This document shows, piece by piece, positions 9,452-20,752 of a stretch of DNA of 64,000 bases (its first letter is position 1; the number at the start of each line of letters is the position of its first letter). Made by a program: the position numbers and the translations under genes. Source of the DNA: Methylomonas sp. AM2-LC (lineage in GTDB: Bacteria > Pseudomonadota > Gammaproteobacteria > Methylococcales > Methylomonadaceae). The stretch covers positions 4,607,501 to 4,671,500 of the forward strand of contig NZ_CP157005.1 in NCBI RefSeq assembly GCF_039904985.1, given 5' to 3'. Below the pieces are notes generated by a model. The model was not told the origin of the DNA, searched no databases, and saw nothing but the letters and a program-made list of their open reading frames with translations.

Positions 9452-10177
9452 CTATAAACTAAACTTGTCACCCAGATATACCCGGCGCACTTCTTCGTTA
9501 TCGACAAGCTGCTGCGATTGTCCTTCGGCGATCACTTTACCACCATTAAGGATATAGGCACGATCACATATTTCCAGCGTTTCCCTAACTTTATGTTCGG
9601 TGATTAGTATACCGATACCTCGCTGTTTTAAGTGCGCGATAATTTTTTGTAAATCCAGTACTGAGATAGGATCAACGCCTGCAAACGGCTCATCCAGTAA
9701 AATAAATTGTGGATCACTCGCTAAGGCACGTGCAATTTCAACGCGCCGCCGTTCACCACCCGACAGCCCCAAGGCTATCTGATTGCGCAAATGCACGATA
9801 CCAAACTCGGTCAATAATTCATCAATTATCAACTCAATCTGTCCATTTGTTAAATCATCCCGAACTTGTAATACGGCACGTAAATTATCAGCAACACTGA
9901 GCTTTCTAAAAACCGAAGCTTCTTGAGCCAGATAGCCTATTCCTAGCCTTGCACGTCTATGCATTGGATGGTGCGTAATGCACAGTTCATCAAGAAAAAT
10001 ATCGCCACTATCCGCGCGTACTAACCCAACCAGCATATAAAAACTGGTGGTTTTACCTGCACCATTAGGCCCCAGTAAACCAACCACTTCCCCCGTATTA
10101 ACCTGTAAACTTACACCATCTACAACATTGCGTTTGTTATAACTCTTAAACAGTTGCTTAGAAGACAGACACGCCAT
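9452..10177 (-). CDS. lptB: LPS export ABC transporter ATPase LptB
   Basis: A 241-residue ABC ATPase with Walker A GPNGAGKTT (about 35-43), signature LSGGERRR (about 139-146), and Walker B FILLDEP followed by FAGVDPISV, the typical LptB stretch. It powers extraction of lipopolysaccharide from the inner membrane with LptFG. lptA lies 1 base upstream and rpoN 12 bases downstream, so the gene belongs to one transcription unit with the LPS and regulator genes. Confidence 0.97.
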   Translation of the reverse strand: MACLSSKQLFKSYNKRNVVDGVSLQVNTGEVVGLLGPNGAGKTTSFYMLVGLVRADSGDIFLDELCITHHPMHRRARLGIGYLAQEASVFRKLSVADNLRAVLQVRDDLTNGQIELIIDELLTEFGIVHLRNQIALGLSGGERRRVEIARALASDPQFILLDEPFAGVDPISVLDLQKIIAHLKQRGIGILITEHKVRETLEICDRAYILNGGKVIAEGQSQQLVDNEEVRRVYLGDKFSL

Positions 10178-10178
10178 G

Positions 10179-10685
10179 TCATTGTGCCTTATTTGCTTTT
10201 TGTTTGGGTTTTATCACAGAATGAACCCGCTTACCATCAGAAGCAGACTCACCCGCTTTCAATAAAGAAAGCTTGGTATCATATTCAATATAATCACTTG
10301 ATTGTTTGGCATCGCCCTGCCATACCGAAGCATTCTTGGTAAAAATCAACAAATTTTTATCCGGGAAAAACGTATTCAATAAACCCTCGCCAAATATTTC
10401 TTCTTTGCCAACTTCCGGTAACTGTCTAAATTTGGAAGGTACTCCGGTAGCGACCAGCTTATTAATATTACCATCGCTCATATACACAACTAATTTATCA
10501 GCATCAATTTTAATACTGCCTTGCGTAGCATAAACATTGCCGATATAAATACTGGTCTGTGCTTTTTCATCATACTCGGCTTTGTCAGAATCGATAAAAA
10601 TAGGTTGCTGTGAATCACTTTCAAGCGCAGAAACACATGTAGATAATAAAATCAGGCATATGCCCGCCAGTTTATTTAAGTTCAT
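10179..10685 (-). CDS. lptA: LPS periplasmic transport protein LptA
   Basis: A 168-residue periplasmic protein. An N-terminal signal peptide (about 1-20, ending CVSALES) precedes an OstA-like beta-jellyroll domain with FIDSDKAEYDEKAQTSIYIG and repeated beta strands. LptA forms the bridge that carries LPS across the periplasm from LptC to LptD. The start overlaps the end of lptC by 14 bases. The C-terminus is Lys-rich (KPKQKANKAQ). Confidence 0.93.
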   Translation of the reverse strand: MNLNKLAGICLILLSTCVSALESDSQQPIFIDSDKAEYDEKAQTSIYIGNVYATQGSIKIDADKLVVYMSDGNINKLVATGVPSKFRQLPEVGKEEIFGEGLLNTFFPDKNLLIFTKNASVWQGDAKQSSDYIEYDTKLSLLKAGESASDGKRVHSVIKPKQKANKAQ

Positions 10686-11232
10686 AACGCCCTTTAACCG
10701 AAGTTAACAATTTCAGGTGTATGGGACTTTCAAAAATCACTTCCATACCTGTCCCCGTAGTTTTATGAGGTGGACTAATGATTTCCGTCCAGGCAGCGGT
10801 TTCTGCATAATTGGTCAGTAGCTTAACATGTAAATCGGAAGTATTAATTGTTAAAGCAGCCGCTTTTTGTGCAGCTTCACGACTGATTACAGTTTTACCA
10901 ACAAGCTCTAAGTTATCACCATCTGCCGCCATTACCCCGCTCTCTGCTTTTATATTCCAAGGTGCCTGACCATTATTATTAAACAGCGTCATGGCTGGAT
11001 TTTCTAAATGAGTGGCTCCATCAAATTTGTAATGCTGCATTTTATCCGCTAATAATTGGTTTTTTGGTAAGCCATCACTATCCATTTGTTTCTTAAAATA
11101 CCCACTACTAAAAAAATCTGGACTATTTTCTGCAATTTCCATCGTTACGTCACGTTCTTCATTCCACTGCACTAATTCCCAAGAAATAAATGCAAGGGTT
11201 GCAATTAATATATAAAGCCGTATTTCCGTCAT
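10672..11232 (-). CDS. lptC: LPS export protein LptC
   Basis: A 186-residue bitopic protein with one N-terminal membrane helix (about 5-20, YILIATLAFISWELV) and a periplasmic beta-jellyroll domain. LptC receives LPS from LptBFG and passes it to LptA. Position between kdsC (start overlaps its stop as ATGA) and lptA (14-base overlap) is the conserved arrangement and supports the call despite the low sequence conservation usual for this family. Confidence 0.92.
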   Translation of the reverse strand: MTEIRLYILIATLAFISWELVQWNEERDVTMEIAENSPDFFSSGYFKKQMDSDGLPKNQLLADKMQHYKFDGATHLENPAMTLFNNNGQAPWNIKAESGVMAADGDNLELVGKTVISREAAQKAAALTINTSDLHVKLLTNYAETAAWTEIISPPHKTTGTGMEVIFESPIHLKLLTSVKGRYELK

Positions 11233-11762
11233 AAATATGTTTGCAATATAGCCTCGTACTTACCTTGTACCTGCATGATCAAATCACAGACCTCTCGCAC
11301 AGCACCCTGCCCCCCCGGTGTTTGCGTACACCAGTCGGCATAATTTTTTACTGCAAAATTCGCATCCTGCACTGCAATAGCAAAACCTACCTGAGTCAGA
11401 ATTGGCAAATCCAGTAAATCATCACCCACATGAGCAACTTGCTGAGGCGTTAATTGTAATTGATTCAGAATATCTTTAAACGCTGCCCGTTTATTTTCGT
11501 GACCCTGGTACACATAAGAGATACCTAAACTTTCCATGCGTAAGGCCACCGAGTTTGATTTACGACCAGAAATAACTGCCACTTCTACACCTGTTTGTCG
11601 CAATAATTTCAAGCCATGACCATCTCGAGCATGAAAACATTTGTACTCTTGACCCTGATTATCAAAAAACAATCGCCCATCGGTTAAAACACCATCGACA
11701 TCAAGTATCAACAGCTTTAGGGGTTTGATTTTTTCAATAAGTTCTGCGCTTAAATCCAGCAT
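11229..11762 (-). CDS. kdsC: 3-deoxy-D-manno-octulosonate 8-phosphate phosphatase
   Basis: A 177-residue HAD-family phosphatase without a cap domain. HAD motif I is LLILDVDGVLTDG (catalytic Asp pair), motif II is in VAVISGRKS, and motif III/IV is HVGDDLLDLPIL. It removes phosphate from KDO 8-phosphate in the pathway to the LPS core. kdsD lies 12 bases upstream and lptC overlaps its stop. Confidence 0.96.
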   Translation of the reverse strand: MLDLSAELIEKIKPLKLLILDVDGVLTDGRLFFDNQGQEYKCFHARDGHGLKLLRQTGVEVAVISGRKSNSVALRMESLGISYVYQGHENKRAAFKDILNQLQLTPQQVAHVGDDLLDLPILTQVGFAIAVQDANFAVKNYADWCTQTPGGQGAVREVCDLIMQVQGKYEAILQTYL

Positions 11763-11774
11763 AATTAAAAGTAA

Positions 11775-12749
11775 CTAAACAATTCCAGCACGAACCAAAT
11801 CGTGCATATTTAACGCACCGATTAACGATTGCTGAGCATCAACAACCAATAATGCGTTTATTTTCATTATTTCCATTATTTGCATGGCTTCGGCCGCTAA
11901 TATTTCTGCATTTATCACTTTGCACTCGCGCGTCATCACTTGGTCAATCAGTGCACTATGTACATCCAGATTTTTTTCCAACATTCGTCGTAAATCGCCA
12001 TCAGTAAAAATCCCGACGACCTGATTCTCTGCATTCACCACTGCTGTCATACCTAATTTTTTTTTGGTCATTTCCAAGAGCGCCCTACTCACCAAACAAC
12101 CAATTGGTACCACAGGAACTTCATTACCAGAATGCATAACATCTAAAACTTTTAATAATAATCGCTTCCCCAGACTTCCGCCAGGATGCGATAACGCAAA
12201 ATCGTCTCGAGTAAAGCCTTTGGTTTCAAGCAAAGAAACAGCCAGAGCATCCCCCATTACCAAAGCCGCAGTAGTACTGGAAGTTGGTGCTAATCCAAGC
12301 GGACAAGCCTCTTCTTCAACCGCGACGTTGATATGTGCAGTGGCAAATTTTGCCAATGTTGACAAAGGATTACCAGTCAATGCAATTAATGGCACGCCCA
12401 AGCGCTTAATAATAGGCAAAATTGTCAGAATTTCTATAGTTTCACCAGAATTAGATAAGGCCAACACCACATCCTGCCGGGTTATCATACCGAGATCACC
12501 GTGACTCGCTTCTCCAGGATGCACAAAAAACGCAGGGGTTCCAGTACTGGCTAAAGTAGCTGCAATTTTTCCAGCTATATGCCCAGATTTTCCCATACCG
12601 GTGACAACTACCCGTCCAGTACAATTCAACATTAAGCGACAGGCATAAACAAACTGCTCATTAATTTGCTTTGTCAATGCGAGTACCGCTTGAGCTTCTG
12701 TCTGAATCACTGCCAATGCTAATGCCTGAATATCAGTATCATGCCCCAC
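11775..12749 (-). CDS. kdsD: Arabinose-5-phosphate isomerase (SIS plus CBS pair)
   Basis: A 324-residue protein with an N-terminal sugar isomerase (SIS) domain (about 35-170; VVVTGMGKSGHIAGKIAATL and FFVHPGEASHGDLG) and two C-terminal CBS repeats (about 205-322). It converts ribulose 5-phosphate to arabinose 5-phosphate, the first step to KDO. The best start appears to be a GTG at 12747-12749 with a GGTGG ribosome site 8 bases upstream. It heads the minus-strand kds-lpt-rpoN run and diverges from mlaF across about 150 bases. Confidence 0.95.
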   Translation of the reverse strand: MGHDTDIQALALAVIQTEAQAVLALTKQINEQFVYACRLMLNCTGRVVVTGMGKSGHIAGKIAATLASTGTPAFFVHPGEASHGDLGMITRQDVVLALSNSGETIEILTILPIIKRLGVPLIALTGNPLSTLAKFATAHINVAVEEEACPLGLAPTSSTTAALVMGDALAVSLLETKGFTRDDFALSHPGGSLGKRLLLKVLDVMHSGNEVPVVPIGCLVSRALLEMTKKKLGMTAVVNAENQVVGIFTDGDLRRMLEKNLDVHSALIDQVMTRECKVINAEILAAEAMQIMEIMKINALLVVDAQQSLIGALNMHDLVRAGIV

Positions 12750-12901
12750 TAAAATGCCACCTAAACTGAATAAATTTCTAAAAAAAGGAACTATTATTGC
12801 ATGTTATTCTCTATCTTTTCATCCCAAGTGATTGACTTATTCTTGCTGCCTCATAGAAAATAGCACTTTTGAAACTAAATTTAATCTCATGATTTCGCCA
12901 C

Positions 12902-13720
12902 ATGCCTACTAGTGCAAGTCCCGAAAATAATATCGTCACCGTCAAAAATTTATCTTATTCCAGAGGTTCAAGAATAATTTTCGACGATATTAGCCTTGAC
13001 ATCCCACGTGGAAAAATCACCGCCATTATGGGACCCAGCGGCACAGGAAAAACAACGCTACTGAAATTAATGGGCGGACAACTTATTCCAGACCGTGGAA
13101 ACATTCACTTTGATGGCCTTAATGTACATCAACTAAAAACAGCAGACCTTTATACCTTGCGTAAACGCATGGGTATGCTTTTTCAAAGCGGTGCATTACT
13201 GACTGACATGAATGTGTACGATAATGTTGCTTTTCCATTAAGGGAACATACTCGCCTACCGGAATCCATGATACGCACATTAGTGTTAATGAAATTAAAC
13301 GCGGTAGGCTTACGTGGTGCGCGTGATTTGATGCCAAATGAGCTGTCCGGTGGAATGGCCAGGCGAGTCGCTTTAGCTCGAGCCATCGCTTTAGATCCAC
13401 TCATGATAATGTACGATGAGCCGTTTACAGGCCAAGACCCTATTTCTATGGGAGCTTTGGTACATTTGATTAAAGCGCTGAACAATACCCTGGGACTGAC
13501 TAGTATTATCGTTTCACACGATGTTCAGGAAACTGCTGAAATTGCCGATTATATCTATGTAATTTCCGAGGGTAAAATTGTCGGCCAGGGCACCCCACAA
13601 GAATTAGAGCAATCTGACTCTGAATGGGTACAGCAGTTTATGCATGGTAACGCGGATGGGCCGGTACATTTTCATTATCCGGCAATTGACTATCTTGACG
13701 ATTTATTTGCGTCCCAATAA
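12902..13720 (+). CDS. mlaF: Phospholipid transport ABC ATPase MlaF
   Basis: A 272-residue ABC ATPase. Walker A GPSGTGKTT (about 48-56), signature ELSGGMARRVALARA (about 149-163), Walker B LMIMYDEPFTGQDP. It energises the MlaFEDB complex that maintains outer membrane lipid asymmetry by moving glycerophospholipids between membranes. mlaE follows after 17 bases. The gene diverges from kdsD. Confidence 0.95.
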   Translation: MPTSASPENNIVTVKNLSYSRGSRIIFDDISLDIPRGKITAIMGPSGTGKTTLLKLMGGQLIPDRGNIHFDGLNVHQLKTADLYTLRKRMGMLFQSGALLTDMNVYDNVAFPLREHTRLPESMIRTLVLMKLNAVGLRGARDLMPNELSGGMARRVALARAIALDPLMIMYDEPFTGQDPISMGALVHLIKALNNTLGLTSIIVSHDVQETAEIADYIYVISEGKIVGQGTPQELEQSDSEWVQQFMHGNADGPVHFHYPAIDYLDDLFASQ

Positions 13721-13737
13721 CTTACAGCGGCCTTATC

Positions 13738-14520
13738 ATGCTTGAATTTTTTGAACACATTGGAAGTGCCACTCGCAGTAGTTTTTCGAAACTGGGACGC
13801 GGCACCTATTTCCTGTTGCACTTACTGAGTGGTATATCTCAAATTTTGCTGCGTCCAAACTTGTTATTTAAGCAAATGTATTCGGTAGGCGTGCTTTCGT
13901 TTATGATTATCACTATTTCCGGCTTATTTGTCGGTATGGTGCTTGGACTACAGGGTTTCTATATTTTATCGGATTTTGGTGCAGAAGAATCTCTGGGAGT
14001 AATGGTTGCAGCATCACTGGTCAGGGAGCTTGGTCCCGTCGTTTCTGCAATATTGTTCGCAGGACGTGCAGGCTCCGCATTAACGGCAGAGATTGGCTTA
14101 ATGAAAGCCACTGAGCAACTATCCGGCATGGAAATGATGGCTATTGACCCAATTAAACGCATCATTACACCCCGTTTTTTGGCAGGATTTATATCAACAC
14201 CCCTATTAGCAGCCTTATTTAGCAGCATTGGTGTAATAGGCGGCCATATGGTTGGTGTCGGCATGCTAGGTGTCGACGATGGCGCATTCTGGTCGCAAAT
14301 GCAATCCAACATTGATTTTCAAAAAGACATCGTTAATGGCATTATAAAAAGCGTTGTTTTTGGCTTTGTGGTGTCATGGATTGCTCTGTTTGAAGGCTAC
14401 GATGCAATTCCCACTTCCGAAGGCGTCAGTCGTGCCACCACAAGAACCGTAGTCAACTCAGCCTTTTCGATACTAGGGCTGGATTTTATTCTAACCGCAC
14501 TCATGTTTGGAGACATTTAG
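13738..14520 (+). CDS. mlaE: Phospholipid transport permease MlaE
   Basis: A 260-residue MlaE/YrbE permease with about five to six membrane helices and the conserved VRELGPVVSAILFAGRAGSA region and AEIGLMKATEQLSGMEMM coupling segment that contacts the ATPase. Length and motifs are normal for the family. It is flanked by mlaF and mlaD; only one base separates its stop from the mlaD start. Confidence 0.96.
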   Translation: MLEFFEHIGSATRSSFSKLGRGTYFLLHLLSGISQILLRPNLLFKQMYSVGVLSFMIITISGLFVGMVLGLQGFYILSDFGAEESLGVMVAASLVRELGPVVSAILFAGRAGSALTAEIGLMKATEQLSGMEMMAIDPIKRIITPRFLAGFISTPLLAALFSSIGVIGGHMVGVGMLGVDDGAFWSQMQSNIDFQKDIVNGIIKSVVFGFVVSWIALFEGYDAIPTSEGVSRATTRTVVNSAFSILGLDFILTALMFGDI

Positions 14521-14521
14521 C

Positions 14522-14992
14522 ATGCAGCATTCCAAAACTCAGGACACTCTGGTTGGCATTTTTGTTGCTGCCGGCATTGCCGCTTTGTTTTATATGGCTT
14601 TACAAATTAGCAATCTTGGTACCTATACCAGTAGCGATAGCTATACTATTACCGCTCAATTTCAAAACTCCGGCGGTCTAAAAGTCAAATCGCCTGTTTC
14701 AGTTGCAGGGGTAAGGATTGGGCGTGTCTCTGCTATTAATTTAGACAAAGAAAGTCACGAATCTGTAGTGGAAATGCGAATTGATGCTAAATATAACAAT
14801 TTACCGGATGATTCCGATGCCAGCATTTATACAGCAGGGCTGCTGGGCGAACAATACATCAATATTGATCCCGGCCCTGGTTTATCTGGCGAGTTTTTAA
14901 AAAATAACAGTAAAATTGAAAACGTCAGCTCTGCGATTATTCTCGAAGAAATGATCGGTAAATTCTTACTCAATAAAGCAGAAGGAAAATAA
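14522..14992 (+). CDS. mlaD: Phospholipid-binding MCE protein MlaD
   Basis: A 156-residue protein with one N-terminal membrane helix (about 12-28, GIFVAAGIAALFYMALQI) and one MCE domain (about 40-117, including GGLKVKSPVSVAGVRIGRV and AGLLGEQYINID). MlaD forms a hexameric ring that funnels lipids. The start at 14522 is preferred over an upstream in-frame start at 14507 because it follows the mlaE stop directly. The usual next gene, mlaC, is missing; mlaB overlaps the stop instead. Confidence 0.95.
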   Translation: MQHSKTQDTLVGIFVAAGIAALFYMALQISNLGTYTSSDSYTITAQFQNSGGLKVKSPVSVAGVRIGRVSAINLDKESHESVVEMRIDAKYNNLPDDSDASIYTAGLLGEQYINIDPGPGLSGEFLKNNSKIENVSSAIILEEMIGKFLLNKAEGK

Positions 14993-15324
14993 TGTCCAAT
15001 ATGGCATTAAGTCTAAAAGCCCCCGGCTTATTCAGTATCGCTGGCGAGCTAACCTTTGCAAGCATTACTAAGCAAACCGTTAACTCTTTTAATCTTTTAA
15101 AAGACTCAGACAACGTTTGCATCGATCTGGCTGACGTTTCAGCCACTGACAGTGCTGGATTGGCTCTGATGATTGAATGGATAAGATTAAGCAAGCAACA
15201 TAACAAGCATATCAGCTTCAAAAATATTCCAGAACAACTTATCGCTCTCGCCAAGCTCAGCGGTCTTGACGTAAACGAACACTTTGCAAGCACCGAACAT
15301 CAGGCGTCTTGCCTCACTAAATAA
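14992..15324 (+). CDS. mlaB: STAS-domain protein MlaB
   Basis: A 110-residue STAS protein with the conserved VCIDLADVSATDSAGLALMIEW core, where the DSAGL turn matches the MlaB/anti-sigma antagonist motif. MlaB binds and stabilises MlaF in the inner membrane complex. Its ATG overlaps the mlaD stop (TAATG). Assignment as MlaB rather than a free anti-sigma antagonist rests on its position. Confidence 0.9.
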   Translation: MSNMALSLKAPGLFSIAGELTFASITKQTVNSFNLLKDSDNVCIDLADVSATDSAGLALMIEWIRLSKQHNKHISFKNIPEQLIALAKLSGLDVNEHFASTEHQASCLTK

Positions 15325-16608
<1,284 letters not shown>

Positions 16609-16621
16609 GGTGTTACAAACT

Positions 16622-17248
16622 ATGTTGACTATAGCTGTCTCGAAAGGGCGCATCTACGAAGAAGCTTTACCACTGCTTGCAGAAGCAGGAATTACACCGC
16701 TTGATGATCCACAAACCAGCCGCAAACTGATTTTACAAACCAGCAGGCCGGACGTACAGTTGGTAATTATACGTGCCACTGATGTTCCTACTTTTGTAGA
16801 ATATGGTGCCGCGGATCTTGGCATTGCTGGCAAAGATGTTCTTTTAGAGCATGGAGCTGAAAGCTTGTATGAACCCCTTGATTTGGGGATTGCTGGTTGT
16901 CGACTAATGACGGCGGCCAAAGTGGATGCTCCGCCCATTTCTGGACGTATTCGAGTCGCGACCAAATACGTCAAAACCGCACAACGTTATTTTGCCGACT
17001 TGGGTATTCAAGCTGAAATTATTAAACTCTACGGCTCTATGGAATTAGCACCCTTAGTTGGGCTTGCAGATTGCATTGTCGATTTAGTTGATACCGGTAA
17101 TACCCTGAAAGCAAATGGCCTGGAACCACGGGAATTGATTACCAATATCACATCACGACTGGTTGTCAATAAAGCAGCCATGAAAATGAAACATCAACCC
17201 ATTCAAGCGCTAATTGATCAACTTGAACTCACTCTAAGTAAACGGTAA
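16622..17248 (+). CDS. hisG: ATP phosphoribosyltransferase, short form
   Basis: A 208-residue short-form HisG, starting [19 protein letters not shown]. It holds the PRPP-binding segment [15 protein letters not shown] near residue 160. It catalyses the first step of histidine synthesis. Short HisG lacks the C-terminal regulatory domain and normally needs HisZ as partner; hisZ is not in this window. A GTG at 16610 is in frame but would add four residues not typical of the family; the ATG at 16622 has a GAGG about 11 bases upstream. murA ends 13 bases before it. Confidence 0.95.
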   Translation: MLTIAVSKGRIYEEALPLLAEAGITPLDDPQTSRKLILQTSRPDVQLVIIRATDVPTFVEYGAADLGIAGKDVLLEHGAESLYEPLDLGIAGCRLMTAAKVDAPPISGRIRVATKYVKTAQRYFADLGIQAEIIKLYGSMELAPLVGLADCIVDLVDTGNTLKANGLEPRELITNITSRLVVNKAAMKMKHQPIQALIDQLELTLSKR

Positions 17249-17252
17249 TAAA

Positions 17253-18554
17253 ATGTCTGTGTTGTCCATAACCCGCCTTGATTACAACTCTGCCAATTTT
17301 AATCAGCAATTAGAATCACGATTGAATTGGGATTCCACAGAAGATTTGCAGATACATCAACGTGTTATGGAAATTATCAGTGCTATTCGTAAGTGTGGCG
17401 ATCAGGCTTTGATTGAATTTACCAATCTTTTCGACCAATGTCACTTTAATTCCGCCAGTGAACTGGAGTTAAACCGTGAGTTACTGGAACAGGCTTGGCT
17501 TAATTTACCCCGCGCTCAAGCTTTAGCCCTGCAAGCTGCTGCCACTCGTATTCGTGCATATGCTGAACAGCAAAAGCTGCAATCTTGGCAGTTTACTGAA
17601 GCCGATGGAACTGTACTGGGGCAAAAAGTGACGGCACTAGACAAAGCGGGTTTATATGTACCTGGCGGCAAAGCAGCTTACCCGTCATCAGTATTGATGA
17701 ATGCTATACCTGCCAAAGTTGCTGGTGTTGGTGAATTAATAATGGTGGTACCCACACCGCATGGCGAAACAAATGCCTTGGTTTTGGCCGCAGCTTTTGT
17801 CGCAGGTGTCGATAGAGTGTTTACAATTGGTGGCGCACAAGCGATAGCAGCACTAGCCTATGGTACAGAGACTATTCCAGCCGTTGATAAAATCGTCGGC
17901 CCCGGAAACATTTACGTTGCTACTGCCAAAAAGCTGGTTTTTGGTCAGGTAGGCATTGATATGATTGCAGGCCCCTCAGAAATCCTGATTATTTGCGATG
18001 GACAAACTAATCCAGACTGGATAGCGATGGATCTGTTTTCACAAGCCGAACACGATGAAAATGCACAAGCCATTCTAATCAGCCCAGATGCGGCTTTTTT
18101 AGATCAGGTTGAAGCAAGCATGAATAAACTTTTACCCGAAATGGAACGTAGCGAAATTATTACGCGTTCATTACTAAGTCGTGGTGCTTTTATCAAAGTC
18201 AACGACCTGAATCAGGCTGCCGAAATTAGTAACCGCATCGCCCCCGAACATTTGGAATTATCGGTTGCGGACCCAGAATCACTCAGTTTGGCCATTCGCC
18301 ATGCCGGGGCTATTTTCATGGGTCGTTATACGGCAGAGGCCTTAGGTGATTATTGTGCAGGTCCTAACCATGTTTTACCCACGTCAGGAACGGCGCGTTT
18401 TTCATCGCCTCTTGGCGTTTATGATTTTCAAAAACGTAGCAGTCTCATAAATTGTTCAGAGGCGGGTGCGAAAGACTTAGGTAAAATTTCTTCAGTTTTG
18501 GCCCGAGGCGAGAGCTTGACGGCCCATGCGCGCTCTGCAGAATTTAGAATTTAA
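17253..18554 (+). CDS. hisD: Histidinol dehydrogenase
   Basis: A 433-residue HisD of normal length. Motifs seen: [22 protein letters not shown] (here in part), [22 protein letters not shown], and the zinc-ligand region AGPSEILI with the later [10 protein letters not shown] and [12 protein letters not shown] segments. It oxidises L-histidinol to histidine with two NAD. It follows hisG by 4 bases and precedes hisC by 44 bases. Confidence 0.97.
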   Translation: MSVLSITRLDYNSANFNQQLESRLNWDSTEDLQIHQRVMEIISAIRKCGDQALIEFTNLFDQCHFNSASELELNRELLEQAWLNLPRAQALALQAAATRIRAYAEQQKLQSWQFTEADGTVLGQKVTALDKAGLYVPGGKAAYPSSVLMNAIPAKVAGVGELIMVVPTPHGETNALVLAAAFVAGVDRVFTIGGAQAIAALAYGTETIPAVDKIVGPGNIYVATAKKLVFGQVGIDMIAGPSEILIICDGQTNPDWIAMDLFSQAEHDENAQAILISPDAAFLDQVEASMNKLLPEMERSEIITRSLLSRGAFIKVNDLNQAAEISNRIAPEHLELSVADPESLSLAIRHAGAIFMGRYTAEALGDYCAGPNHVLPTSGTARFSSPLGVYDFQKRSSLINCSEAGAKDLGKISSVLARGESLTAHARSAEFRI

Positions 18555-18598
18555 ATAACTTTTACTAAAACTTAGTTCTTGTAATAGGATTCCTTGTT

Positions 18599-19684
18599 AT
18601 GTCAGAGTTTTCAATCAGCAAACTGTTTCGCTCAGAATTACTTTCCATGTCGGCCTACAAAGTTGCCGATGCTAAAAATCTGATTAAACTGGACGCCATG
18701 GAAAATCCCTACACTTGGCCGGAAAATATACAACAACAATGGTTACAGACATTAAAGTCTTGCGACATTAACCGCTATCCAGACCCGGAAGCGCGTCGAT
18801 TAAGTGCTGCGTTGCGCAGCAGCAATGAAATTTCGGCACAATCAGAGATTTTACTGGGAAACGGTTCTGACGAAATCATTCAGATTCTGTTAATGTCATT
18901 ACCTGCAAACGCAATCGTTTTGGCCCCTGAACCTGGATTTGTTATGTATAAGCAAGTTGCGCATAGCCTTGGTTTACAATTTAAAGGTGTACCCGTAGTA
19001 GCAGATGATTTTTCTCTCGATTTACCCGCAATGCTGCTCGCTATCTCTGAGTTACAACCCTCTCTAATTTTTTTAGCTTATCCTAATAATCCCACCGGCA
19101 ATCTATTTGATGCTGAAGCAATAAAACAGATCATCTTTGCAGCCCCCGGTTTAGTGGTGGTAGACGAAGCATATGCTCCCTTTGCGAATGCCAGTTTTCT
19201 TAGCGAAATCGGTAAATACAAAAACTTGTTGATAATGCGTACATTATCAAAACTGGGGCTTGCAGGATTACGATTGGGTTTTCTAATTGGACATCCAGAC
19301 TTATTGGTTCAGCTAAATAAAATTCGACTACCCTACAATATTAACAGTCTCACTCAAATTACTGCCACTTTCGCTCTGAATAATGGCTCGTTTCTGTTAG
19401 AACAAACCCAAACTTTATGCGCAGAAAGAGCCTTGGTTTTTAAGGCGCTGGAAGCGCTAGCCGACATAAAGCCTTATCCTAGCGCCGCTAACTTTATTCT
19501 ATTCCGTTCGTTGCGAATAACAGCTAATCAACTATTCGACGCACTTAAATTACAAGGCATTCTGATCAAAAACCTTTCTTCACAAGGAGGTATACTGGAA
19601 AATTGTCTAAGAGTGACCATAGGCACTCCTGATGAAAACCAGATATTCCTAAAGGCTATGCAAAACATATTGCAAACGACTTAA
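18599..19684 (+). CDS. hisC: Histidinol-phosphate aminotransferase
   Basis: A 361-residue fold-type I PLP enzyme. Conserved stretches are LLGNGSDEIIQ, AYPNNPTGN and VVDEAYAPFA, with the PLP lysine in RTLSKLGLAGLRLG near residue 216. It transfers an amino group to imidazole acetol phosphate in histidine synthesis. It completes a hisGDC run; the other his genes are elsewhere. A following 468-base stretch has no gene. Confidence 0.95.
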   Translation: MSEFSISKLFRSELLSMSAYKVADAKNLIKLDAMENPYTWPENIQQQWLQTLKSCDINRYPDPEARRLSAALRSSNEISAQSEILLGNGSDEIIQILLMSLPANAIVLAPEPGFVMYKQVAHSLGLQFKGVPVVADDFSLDLPAMLLAISELQPSLIFLAYPNNPTGNLFDAEAIKQIIFAAPGLVVVDEAYAPFANASFLSEIGKYKNLLIMRTLSKLGLAGLRLGFLIGHPDLLVQLNKIRLPYNINSLTQITATFALNNGSFLLEQTQTLCAERALVFKALEALADIKPYPSAANFILFRSLRITANQLFDALKLQGILIKNLSSQGGILENCLRVTIGTPDENQIFLKAMQNILQTT

Positions 19685-20152
19685 TCATTTAACTAGCCCA
19701 TCAAAAATACTAAAGGTAACTAATCATGTTGATTATGGTCAATATTTAAGTCATTTTCAGCATCTAAACTGCCACCCAAATTGAAAACCTGCTGTTCAGA
19801 CACCTCCCTCTAAATCTTATAACTCGAACAGCTAGTTCCCGATACACTATTAAAATACCCCGTCTCTAGCCAATAAACCACCTTAATTAAATTTCTGACA
19901 TAAGCAAATGGTTATTGACACCGCTTTCTACAATGCACAATTAGCCGCAAAAACAGAAAACAATTTATTTTCAACACGCTGTAAAATACCACTTCTCGAT
20001 GAAAGTCATCAACTTCGACCTACAAATTGCAAGTAGCAAAAAGTCTTTTACGCTATAGCTTCTATTAATGCTAACAGTAGGGTATATTTGGCAAAAACTA
20101 TAAAAAATCGCCGCATAGAACAATGCTGCGAATAAACACAGGAGCGTTACAC
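19685..20152. other. Gene-free spacer between hisC and petA
   Basis: This 468-base AT-rich stretch has no convincing open frame. It probably holds the promoter of petABC; a TATAGC or TAACAG -10-like box near 20053-20075 is too weak to assign. A GGAG ribosome site sits 8 bases before the petA ATG at 20153. Confidence 0.4.
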
Positions 20153-20752
20153 ATGATCCAAAAAGGCGTAGATAAATCTAAACGCCAGTTTCTGACCTCT
20201 GCACTTTCTGTTGTTGGCGCGGTAGGTACAGGTTATATAGCCGTACCCTTTCTGTCGCAAATGACACCCAGCGCTAAAGCCATGGCGGCTGGTGCTCCGG
20301 TCGAGGTCGATATCAGCAAAATGGAAACTGGACAATTAATTCGGGTAGCATGGCGTGGCAAGCCAGTATGGGTGTTAAACAGAACACCTGAAGTACTGGC
20401 AACTTTAGTCACACTAGACAGCAAACTGGCCGATCCTCAGTCTACAGCATCCTTACAACCAGAAAATAGTAAAAACTCTCTACGATCCATTAAACCAGAA
20501 GTCTTCGTAGCTGTTGGTCTATGTACACATCTTGGATGTTCACCCACATTTCGCCCCGAGATAGCACCCAATGACTTAGGCGATGACTGGAAAGGTGGAT
20601 TCTTTTGCCCTTGCCATGGTTCCTGGTTTGATTTGGCAGGTCGAGTCTATCGAGGCGTACCTGCACCTACTAATCTGGAAGTGCCTCCCTATCGTTACAT
20701 TTCGGACACTCTTATCATTATTGGCGAAGAAAACGAGGAAAGTAGAGCATGA
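20153..20752 (+). CDS. petA: Ubiquinol-cytochrome c reductase Rieske iron-sulfur subunit
   Basis: A 199-residue Rieske protein. A basic N-terminus followed by one membrane helix (about 13-40) anchors it. The two cluster-binding boxes are CTHLGCSP and CPCHGSWFD, with two Cys and two His ligands present. It passes electrons from ubiquinol to cytochrome c1 in complex III. The ATG at 20153 with AGGAG upstream is preferred over an in-frame ATG at 20123. Its stop overlaps the petB start. Confidence 0.96.
   Translation: MIQKGVDKSKRQFLTSALSVVGAVGTGYIAVPFLSQMTPSAKAMAAGAPVEVDISKMETGQLIRVAWRGKPVWVLNRTPEVLATLVTLDSKLADPQSTASLQPENSKNSLRSIKPEVFVAVGLCTHLGCSPTFRPEIAPNDLGDDWKGGFFCPCHGSWFDLAGRVYRGVPAPTNLEVPPYRYISDTLIIIGEENEESRA

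Noticed and set aside
12064..12504. 146-codon open frame on the plus strand
   Set aside because: It lies wholly antisense to kdsD, which is certain from its SIS and CBS motifs.
14970..15293. 107-codon minus-strand open frame
   Set aside because: It is antisense to mlaB; the plus-strand STAS motif is clear.
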